Positions 34,804-40,590 of a stretch of DNA of 40,590 nucleotides are shown here, one piece after another. Source of the DNA: Reyranella sp. GTDB lineage: Bacteria; Pseudomonadota; Alphaproteobacteria; Reyranellales; Reyranellaceae. How positions within the stretch are numbered: the first letter of the stretch is position 1; every line of letters starts with the position of its first letter. The DNA is taken from assembly GCF_004297405.1 (NCBI RefSeq), contig NZ_SCVC01000014.1, forward strand, positions 1 to 40,590. Direction: 5' to 3'. The position numbers and the translations under genes were made by a program. The notes beneath the pieces were generated by a model. It did no database searches. It was not told the DNA's origin and was given only the letters and a program-made list of their open reading frames with translations.

Positions 34804-37736
34804 TCCTCGCCTCCGCCCGATGTCGACCATTCGGCGGCGCGCTCGAGATGGGCGTAGTCGTTGAAGTGCGGGATGAACTCGGGCCACGGCAGAGCTTCAT
34901 AAGGCGTCGCGGGATTGCCGAAGTGCGCCACCATCCTGGCGACCAGTGCCATCATCTTCGGTACCAGCTCGTCGCTTGCCTTGATCTCCTTCACAGCACC
35001 GCCGTCGCCGAGGCCGTTGGCCTGCCAATAGGAGAGATGCACGGCGCGCGCCTTCCCCTCGATCTTCTCGAAGCCGCCATGCTCGGCCATCGCCGCCTCG
35101 AGCAGGAGCTGCGGCGCAAACAGCCCTTCGAGCTCCTTGGGCGAGGGCACCCGGCCGGTCTTGTAGTCGATGATTTCCCAGCCGCCGGGTTCGGTTTCAT
35201 CGATACGGTCGGCGCGTCCCCTAATGGTGAGTCCGCCGACCTCGATCGAACCATCGGTCTCGCCCGCCAAGAATCTGGTACCGGCGGCGCGGCGTGCATT
35301 CTCGGTGGCGATGAACCAGCGGGCCAATCGTTGGAAGCGCGGCCACCAGAAAGCCCGTTCGGCTGGCGCGGCGAGGACGGCTTCGAGGTGCCTTTCGCCC
35401 ATTTGTTCGAAGAGCCGCAACGCATCGGATGGCAGCAAGCCCGACGGATAGGTCTTGAGGAATTCATCGAGTGCAGCATGCAGGCTCGAACCGCGTTCGG
35501 CCGCGCCCAGCTCCTGTTCCAGCGGATCGAGTGCTTTGAGATTGAGGATGCGACGTGCGTAGAGTCCGTAGGGGTCGCGCCGCCATTGTTCGATGTCCGA
35601 TACGGTGAGGCGCGTCGGTCGCGACTCGATCGGTGGGGTCGGCAGCGGTCGTGACCGCGGCTTGTAGTGATCCGACGAATCGAGCTTCTCGGCCCAAGCG
35701 AGATAACTGCGCCGGCCGCGCTGGATGTATTCCGGTGCAGGCGCGCCGCTTTCGGGATCGTACCCGAACAAGGCATCGAGCCGCGCCAGCCAACGCGACG
35801 GTACGGTAGGCGCGCCGCCTTCACGCTCGGCCCTCGTCAGCAGCACGCGCTCCGCGGCCAGGGCTGAGGCAAAATCGTGCGCCGACAGACCGATGCGGCG
35901 CTCGGGCTGTGGCAGGCCGAGCGCGGTGCGCATGGGCCGGTTGATCCAGGGCCCAGTTTCGACCGAGGGCGGCCAGGTGCCTTCGTTCAACCCGCCGAGG
36001 ATGAGGAGATCAGCGCGCTGTAAGCGTGCTTCCAGCGGTCCCCAGATTGCCAACCGCGGATGTCTGCCGAAGCGCGGCCGGATCGTTTCCGTCGCGAGCA
36101 TGGTTGCGAGCAAGGCGGGCCATTCGCCACCAGAGATCGCCGGCTGTCCGGTCCATGCGGTGCGGAGCCGGGCGAGTGCCTCGGCCAGTGCTTCCCCTGC
36201 TTCGCCAGACCACAGTGTTTCGCCGGGCGTTAGTTTTTCGGCGGCGGCAAGCGTTGCATCGAGCAACATATGCGGAGCAGCACCATCGGCCATCAGCGTG
36301 ACGAGCTCTCGTACGGCAGCGTCGACACGGTCGATCAGGTCGATGACCTGCACCCGGTCCGCGGCGTCGCCGAATTTCTTCTCGCCGATCAGAGCTTGCA
36401 GCGCATCCAGCCCTGGTGCCGGTTTCAGTCCGCGCAAGACCTTGCGGTCGAGGCGGCGTGTAGCGTCGAGCAACGCAGGGCGCGACAGGCCAACCGAGCA
36501 GAGCGGATGCTTCAGCAGCGCCAACAGGTCGACCGGCGCGAAGCCCGAGTCGACGGCCGTCACTAGCGCCCGCAGCAAGGTCGCCGGTGGTGTATCGGCA
36601 AGCGGTTGGCCGGCCGAATCGTCGACCTCGATATCCCAGCGCCGCAGTTCGGCGGCGACGCGGCGGGCAAGGTCACGGTCCGGTGTCACGAGCGCTGCTG
36701 TGCGCGTGCTGGTCTCGAGCGCCTGGCGCAAAGCCAGGGCGATCACCAGAGCCTCTTGATGGGGCGTCGCGCAATCGGCGCGCGTCACATGATCGAGCGC
36801 GGCCGCACTGGGACGAGTCCAGATTTCGCTGGTCTCCGCCGGCCGCATCAGTTCGGTGATCAATTGCCGGCGCGCCGCGTCGCCGGGACTGCCCGGCCAA
36901 TCGGGTACTGTGTGGCGTTCGAGTTTCAAGGCGGCGAGCAGCTCACGCAGACCGAATTGAGGATGGCTGGGCTCGAGCTTGGCCCAGCTCTCGTCGTCCA
37001 TCTCGCGATCGAGACCGGGCAGCACGACGACGCCCCGCGGCAGGCCGGCGATGACCGACAGGAGTTCGCGGGTAGCCGGTTGCGAACCGGTCGACCCTGC
37101 GGCGATCACTTGCGTCGCCGGTGGCTTCTCGCGCCAGCGCTCGGCTTGCAATCGTATCGAGCGCGTGCGGCGGTCGAGGGCGTCGATCTGGCCACGGTCG
37201 GCCAGAATGGCAGGCCAATGCTCGCCGACGATGGCCAGGAAGCGCAGCGTGCGCTGCCAATGGCTGGCGAAGTTGCCTTCGACCAAGGTCTCCAGCTTCT
37301 CGAACGGCACGCCGTCGATTGCCAGCTCGTCGAGCAGGCTAGCGAGTTCGCGGGCGAGCTTGAGCGCCTGTGCCGCCGACTGGGCGATTGGCTGATCCTG
37401 CTCGTCCTTGAAGCGGGAGACCAGCAGGGCGAGCAACGCTTCGCGCTCAGCTGGCTCGATCGCCGGAGGGAGGGCGAGCGCGGTGCCGTCGCCAGAGGCA
37501 ATCTCCCAATCGCCGTCGTCGACATCGCCCAGAGGGGCCATGCGCGGCAACAATGTCGGTTTGCCGTCGGCGGCGCGCAGGAAGGCCTCGCGCAGGGCGC
37601 GCACCGAACGCCGAGTCGGCACCAGGATCAGCATGTCGGCCAAGGCCAACGGATCGTCGCCTTGTTCGGCCAGCACACCGCGCGCCAGCTCGTCGGCAAA
37701 GCGCCGGTCGATGCCGATCGAGAAAACGCCTTTCAT
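34800..37736 (-). CDS. addB: Double-strand break repair protein AddB
   Basis: A 978-residue partner of AddA, alphaproteobacterial type. The N-terminal helicase-like region is degenerate: ILVPTRRSVRALREAFL is present but no good Walker A. It carries LILGGLNEGTWPPSVETGPW and IGLSAHDFASALAAERVLLT in the middle. The C-terminal RecB-like nuclease domain shows GGWEIIDYKTGRVPS (Asp and Lys of the motif) and FAPQLLLEAAMAEH. ATG 37736 overlaps the murU-like stop (ATGA), and the stop overlaps the addA start. It presumably provides the second nuclease and recombination-hotspot scanning; Chi recognition in this lineage is not readable here. Confidence 0.95.
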   Translation of the reverse strand: MKGVFSIGIDRRFADELARGVLAEQGDDPLALADMLILVPTRRSVRALREAFLRAADGKPTLLPRMAPLGDVDDGDWEIASGDGTALALPPAIEPAEREALLALLVSRFKDEQDQPIAQSAAQALKLARELASLLDELAIDGVPFEKLETLVEGNFASHWQRTLRFLAIVGEHWPAILADRGQIDALDRRTRSIRLQAERWREKPPATQVIAAGSTGSQPATRELLSVIAGLPRGVVVLPGLDREMDDESWAKLEPSHPQFGLRELLAALKLERHTVPDWPGSPGDAARRQLITELMRPAETSEIWTRPSAAALDHVTRADCATPHQEALVIALALRQALETSTRTAALVTPDRDLARRVAAELRRWDIEVDDSAGQPLADTPPATLLRALVTAVDSGFAPVDLLALLKHPLCSVGLSRPALLDATRRLDRKVLRGLKPAPGLDALQALIGEKKFGDAADRVQVIDLIDRVDAAVRELVTLMADGAAPHMLLDATLAAAEKLTPGETLWSGEAGEALAEALARLRTAWTGQPAISGGEWPALLATMLATETIRPRFGRHPRLAIWGPLEARLQRADLLILGGLNEGTWPPSVETGPWINRPMRTALGLPQPERRIGLSAHDFASALAAERVLLTRAEREGGAPTVPSRWLARLDALFGYDPESGAPAPEYIQRGRRSYLAWAEKLDSSDHYKPRSRPLPTPPIESRPTRLTVSDIEQWRRDPYGLYARRILNLKALDPLEQELGAAERGSSLHAALDEFLKTYPSGLLPSDALRLFEQMGERHLEAVLAAPAERAFWWPRFQRLARWFIATENARRAAGTRFLAGETDGSIEVGGLTIRGRADRIDETEPGGWEIIDYKTGRVPSPKELEGLFAPQLLLEAAMAEHGGFEKIEGKARAVHLSYWQANGLGDGGAVKEIKASDELVPKMMALVARMVAHFGNPATPYEALPWPEFIPHFNDYAHLERAAEWSTSGGGEE

Positions 37737-38425
37737 CCCAGCACGCGTTCGGCTTCGGCCAGCGCCTGCGGCGTGCCGATGTGGAACCACTGGCCGTCAT
37801 GTACCAGCGCATGAAGCCGGCCGGCCTGCTCGGCGCGCGTCCACAACTTCACCAAGGAGAAGGGACCTTCGGACGAGCCCTGGAACAGGCGCGCATCGCA
37901 GATCGAGATGCTGGCGAAAAGATACGGCGCGGTCTCGGCCGTACCGCGATGGCGCGCCCGGCCGTCGGGTTCGAGATAGTAGTCGCCGCGACCGCTCTCC
38001 TCGTGGCCGATAGCTGTCGCCAGCGGATGCAGCAGCAACAACGCGTCCATGCGGCGTGGGTCCCAAGCCGCTTCGAGACGGCCCAACATCGCGCTTTCGC
38101 CGTCGCGCCACAGCCCGTCGCCGTTCACCACGAAGAACGGTCCGTTGCCCAGTAGTGGCAGCGCATTGCGCACGCTGCCGCCGGTGTCCAGCAGCCGGTC
38201 CTCCTGGATGATCCGGGCGCGGCCGCGCAGGCGGTCGGCGATCTGGCCGCCAAGATGATGAACATTGACCACGATGTTCTGAACGCCATGGCGTTGCAGA
38301 CGATCCATCGATCGTTCGAGCATCGAGCGGCCCGCCACCGGGATCAGCGGCTTGGGCGTGGAGTCGGTCAGCGGCCGCATGCGTTCGCCGCGACCAGCCG
38401 CCAGGATCATCGCCGTACGGATCAT
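37733..38425 (-). CDS. murU: MurNAc-1-phosphate uridylyltransferase-like nucleotidyltransferase
   Basis: A 230-residue sugar-1-phosphate nucleotidyltransferase. AMILAAGRGERMRPLTDSTP with KPLIPVAGRSMLER (5-38) is the nucleotide-binding signature. VNVHHLGGQI, EDRLLDTGGSVRNALPLLG, FVVNGDGLW (metal Asp) and WFHIGTPQALAEAERVLG follow. Together with the adjacent AmgK-like kinase it fits MurU of the anabolic recycling route that turns MurNAc-1-P and UTP into UDP-MurNAc, bypassing MurA. Other sugar-1-phosphates are possible. ATG 38425 overlaps the kinase stop, and its own stop overlaps addB. The frame is open far upstream but has no coding character there. Confidence 0.85.
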   Translation of the reverse strand: MIRTAMILAAGRGERMRPLTDSTPKPLIPVAGRSMLERSMDRLQRHGVQNIVVNVHHLGGQIADRLRGRARIIQEDRLLDTGGSVRNALPLLGNGPFFVVNGDGLWRDGESAMLGRLEAAWDPRRMDALLLLHPLATAIGHEESGRGDYYLEPDGRARHRGTAETAPYLFASISICDARLFQGSSEGPFSLVKLWTRAEQAGRLHALVHDGQWFHIGTPQALAEAERVLG

Positions 38426-39426
38426 GGTGCACCGAAGTGGCGAAGGGGAGGAGGCAGCATCCGGTCGACCCAGCTCCGCAGGGGTGTCAGGGCTTCGTGC
38501 TGCAGCGCGTGCTCGAACATGCGCCACACACGCGGCAGATACTGCAGATAGTCCGGTTTGCCGTCGCGCTTCAGCAATCGCACGAACACGCCGATGATCC
38601 GGGCATGACGCTGCGCCGCCATCACAGCGAAGCCGGTGCGAAAGCCCGCGGCGTCGGCGATGCCCGCGCCGCCGATATAGCGATCGAGGCAGGCGGTCTG
38701 CACGTCCGGCGCCACGTCGCGGCGCGCATCCTCGATCAGCGAGACGAGGTCGTAGGAAGGGTGGCCGCGCTGGGCATCCTGGAAGTCGAGCAGGCCACAG
38801 GCCTTCACGCCGGGCCGCGCCGGCAGCCAGAGCAGATTGTCCTTGTGGTAGTCGCGCAGCAGCAGCGCATCGTCGGTGGCGGGCAGCGCCGCCAGGCATT
38901 CCCGCCAGGCTGCGATGTAGCGCGCAGTCTCTTCTGGGGGCGTCGGCTTGCCGGTTGCCGCCGGCAGATACCATTCCGGCAGCAGCATCGCCGCCTCGAT
39001 CAGGGCGTCGCCCGTATAGGCGCCGATGTCCGGCAGCGCGGTGGGGTCGCCGGCCCGGTAGAGTTCCACCAGCACATCGGTGGCGCGCCGATAGAGTTCG
39101 CCCTCGTCGCCACCGGCCGCCAGCACGCGCGCGTAGGTGTCGTCACCGAAATCCTCCAGCAGCAAGAACCCGTGTTCAGGATCTTCGGCCAGGATCTGTG
39201 GTGCGCTGAGGCCGAGGCCGATCAGGTACCGTGCGACCCGCACGAAGAGCCGTACATCCTCCTGCGGCGGCGGGGCATCCATGACGACCGCGGATTCGCG
39301 GGGCCGGATCAGTCGGTAGTATTTGCGGAACGAGGCATCACCGGCCAGCAGGCGTTCGCCGGCATTGCCCCAGCCGGCGGTGCGCACGAACTCGGCGCGC
39401 AATCGATTGCGTTCAGACGTCGCCAA
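38422..39426 (-). CDS. amgK: AmgK-like anomeric MurNAc/GlcNAc kinase (APH fold)
   Basis: A 334-residue aminoglycoside-phosphotransferase-fold kinase. RLLAGDASFRKYYRLIRP is the nucleotide loop and FLLLEDFGDDTY (87-98) the hinge. LLLRDYHKDNLLWLP has the catalytic Asp192 and Asn197, and GLLDFQDAQRGHPSYDL has the metal Asp214 (and Asp217). With murU adjacent it should phosphorylate the anomeric carbon of recovered MurNAc or GlcNAc. No ATG fits: the best start is TTG 39424-39426 with GAGAGG 6 bases upstream, overlapping the tsaE end by 14 bases. The stop overlaps the murU start as ATGA. Confidence 0.85.
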   Translation of the reverse strand: MATSERNRLRAEFVRTAGWGNAGERLLAGDASFRKYYRLIRPRESAVVMDAPPPQEDVRLFVRVARYLIGLGLSAPQILAEDPEHGFLLLEDFGDDTYARVLAAGGDEGELYRRATDVLVELYRAGDPTALPDIGAYTGDALIEAAMLLPEWYLPAATGKPTPPEETARYIAAWRECLAALPATDDALLLRDYHKDNLLWLPARPGVKACGLLDFQDAQRGHPSYDLVSLIEDARRDVAPDVQTACLDRYIGGAGIADAAGFRTGFAVMAAQRHARIIGVFVRLLKRDGKPDYLQYLPRVWRMFEHALQHEALTPLRSWVDRMLPPPLRHFGAP

Positions 39427-39856
39427 AACGGGCCTCTCCCTCAAGTGTAGCGCGCCGTCCTTCGCCCTCGATGGCGAGGCGGACGGTGAGCCGGTCGCGC
39501 GGCAGCAGTGCCCCGAGCCGCTCCGCCCATTCGACCAGCGCCACGCCCTCGGCGCGCGCGTCTTCCCAGCCCAGTTCAAACACCTGCTCGGGCTGCTCCA
39601 GGCGATAGAGATCGAAGTGCCACCACGAGGCGCCGGGCGTCTCGTAGATTTCGACCAGGGTAAAGGTTGGGCTGGGTACGATCAGTGCCGGGTCGCCCGC
39701 CGCGGCACGCAGAATGGCGCGGGCGAGCGTCGTTTTGCCGGCGCCCAGGTCGCCTTCGAGGGCCACGACGTCGCGCGGCCTGAGGCGGGCGGCCAGGGCG
39801 GCGCCCAGCCGCTCGGTCGCAGCTTCATCGGCAAGGGGCAAAGAAAAAGTCGGCAT
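39413..39856 (-). CDS. tsaE: tRNA threonylcarbamoyladenosine biosynthesis ATPase
   Basis: A 147-residue P-loop ATPase that with TsaB and TsaD makes t6A at position 37 of ANN-reading tRNAs. Walker A is LEGDLGAGKTTLARAIL (Lys41, Thr42). SPTFTLVEIYE and WWHFDLYRLEQPEQVFELGW are typical of the family, and LVEWAERLG follows. The N-terminus MPTFSLPLADEAATERLGAA matches relatives and decides ATG 39854-39856. That ATG lies inside the 3' arm of a terminator-like hairpin and has no usable ribosome site, so initiation may be leaderless or need read-through. Confidence 0.93.
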   Translation of the reverse strand: MPTFSLPLADEAATERLGAALAARLRPRDVVALEGDLGAGKTTLARAILRAAAGDPALIVPSPTFTLVEIYETPGASWWHFDLYRLEQPEQVFELGWEDARAEGVALVEWAERLGALLPRDRLTVRLAIEGEGRRATLEGEARFGDV

Positions 39857-39874
39857 CTTTCGATGCCGACTTTT
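39841..39874 (-). terminator. Rho-independent terminator after ahcY, overlapping tsaE start
   Basis: On the minus strand AAAAGTCGGCATC (39874-39862), a GAAA tetraloop and GATGCCGACTTTT (39857-39845) form a perfect 13-bp stem running into TTTTTCTT. This is a textbook intrinsic terminator 32 bases after the ahcY stop. Its 3' arm carries the tsaE ATG (39856-39854), so terminator and start codon share bases. Confidence 0.85.
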
Positions 39875-39905
39875 AGCATGTACGCCCCTGTGGGCAGTTA
39901 GAAGG

Positions 39906-40590
39906 CTAGTAGCGGTAGAGGTCGCCCTTGAAGGGGCCGGCCTCGGGCACGCCGATGTACTTGGCCTGGTCCGGACGGAGCTTGGTGAGCTTGGCGCCAA
40001 CCTTCTCGAGGTGGAGCGCCGCGACCTTCTCGTCGAGGAACTTGGGCAGCGTGTAGACCTGCTTCTCGTACTTGCCCGGGTTGGTCCAGATTTCGACCTG
40101 GGCCAGGGTCTGGTTCGAGAACGAGGCCGACATCACGAAGCTCGGATGGCCGGTGGCGTTGCCGAGGTTCACCAGGCGACCTTCCGACAGCACGATGATG
40201 CGCTTGCCGTCGGGGAACTCGACCTCGTCGACCTGCGGCTTCACGTTGTGCCACTTGAAGTTACGCAGGCTGGCGATCTGGATCTCGCTGTCGAAGTGGC
40301 CGATGTTGCAGATGATGGCGCGGTGCTTCATCGCCTTCATGTGGTCGAGCGTCAGCACGTCGACGTTGCCGGTGGCGGTGACGAAGATGTCGGCCTTGGG
40401 GGCCGCCTCTTCCATCGTGACGACCTCGTAGCCTTCCATCGCCGCCTGCAGGGCGCAGATCGGATCGACCTCGGAGACCATGACGCGGCAGCCGGCCTGG
40501 CGCAGCGAGGCGGCCGAGCCCTTGCCGACGTCGCCGAAGCCCGCGACCATCGCCACCTTGCCCGACATCATCACGTCGGTGCCGCGGCGG
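39906..40590 (-). CDS. ahcY: Adenosylhomocysteinase, C-terminal part (N-terminus beyond window)
   Basis: The minus frame is open to the window edge, reading [20 protein letters not shown] and onward, so the start lies past 40590. About 228 C-terminal residues are seen. They cover the NAD-binding Rossmann domain with [45 protein letters not shown] and [12 protein letters not shown]. The tail is [20 protein letters not shown] and PFKGDLYRY, the conserved C-terminus that reaches the partner NAD site. The enzyme splits S-adenosylhomocysteine to adenosine and homocysteine. A strong terminator follows. Confidence 0.96.
   Translation of the reverse strand, partial: RRGTDVMMSGKVAMVAGFGDVGKGSAASLRQAGCRVMVSEVDPICALQAAMEGYEVVTMEEAAPKADIFVTATGNVDVLTLDHMKAMKHRAIICNIGHFDSEIQIASLRNFKWHNVKPQVDEVEFPDGKRIIVLSEGRLVNLGNATGHPSFVMSASFSNQTLAQVEIWTNPGKYEKQVYTLPKFLDEKVAALHLEKVGAKLTKLRPDQAKYIGVPEAGPFKGDLYRY

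Noticed and set aside
39399..39412. CGCAATCGATTGCG palindrome, core shared with the one at 16898
   Set aside because: It lies inside the amgK coding sequence (N-terminal residues 4-9) with no promoter context. The shared GCAATCGATTGC core is probably chance.
1..40590. Prophage, insertion sequence, CRISPR, toxin-antitoxin, tRNA or rRNA
   Set aside because: No transposase, integrase, repeat array, cloverleaf or rRNA segment was recognised on either strand. Genes are packed with short gaps and similar codon use.

Overview
This 40.6 kb window is dense, high-GC bacterial chromosome with about 37 protein genes and no intergenic gap above about 170 bases. Several features point to an alphaproteobacterium, probably of the Rhodospirillales/Hyphomicrobiales type. 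These are the conserved block ahcY-tsaE-amgK-murU-addB-addA-trxA facing folC-accD, the trpF-trpB-trpA-accD-folC order, an AddAB rather than RecBCD nuclease, and many Tat-type lipid-free signal peptides. The genus cannot be fixed from the sequence alone. No tRNA, rRNA, CRISPR array, insertion sequence or prophage gene was seen.

Left part (1-17.8 kb) is accessory and catabolic. A minus-strand set encodes an exported sulfatase, its formylglycine-generating enzyme and the start of a DUF2490 outer-membrane-type protein, with a divergent LysR regulator. Next come a Tat-exported HAD phosphatase and a cysteine synthase. A three-gene minus operon follows, holding a DsbD/ScsB-like thiol reductase, an exported redoxin and a DUF3500 protein that starts with a natural hexahistidine run. 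An M20 N-carbamoyl-L-amino-acid hydrolase-like gene, a GntR/FCD regulator and a uronate-dehydrogenase-like gene follow. Then come a large membrane-anchored patatin-like lipase and an N-carbamoyl-D-amino-acid hydrolase with the canonical Glu47/Lys127/Cys172 triad. A guanidinium exporter gene (gdx/sugE) is preceded by two hairpins with ACGA and ACGG loops, the signature of a guanidine-II (mini-ykkC) riboswitch.

Middle part (17.3-30.9 kb) is largely housekeeping. It holds an NTF2-like protein, an S49 peptidase and a TrmN6-type methyltransferase on the minus strand. On the plus strand are a polyprenyl diphosphate synthase, glycerol kinase, pyrF, trpF, a RidA-superfamily protein with a histone-like lysine tail, trpB, trpA and a small nucleotidyltransferase. 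A glyoxalase-II-like hydrolase (minus), a D,D-carboxypeptidase, accD and folC complete it.

Right part (30.9-40.6 kb) is a minus-strand run read from right to left: ahcY (cut by the window edge), tsaE, amgK-like kinase, murU-like nucleotidyltransferase, addB, addA and trxA. Four consecutive junctions overlap by a few bases, so tsaE to addA is probably one translationally coupled operon joining cell-wall sugar recycling, tRNA t6A modification and double-strand break repair. A strong terminator-like hairpin between ahcY and tsaE contains the tsaE start codon in its 3' arm.

No wholly new multi-gene system could be demonstrated. The items most worth a second look are the guanidine-II riboswitch, the membrane-fused patatin, the ahcY/tsaE terminator-start overlap, the non-canonical RidA homologue inside the trp cluster, and the His-tagged Tat protein in the thiol-redox operon.
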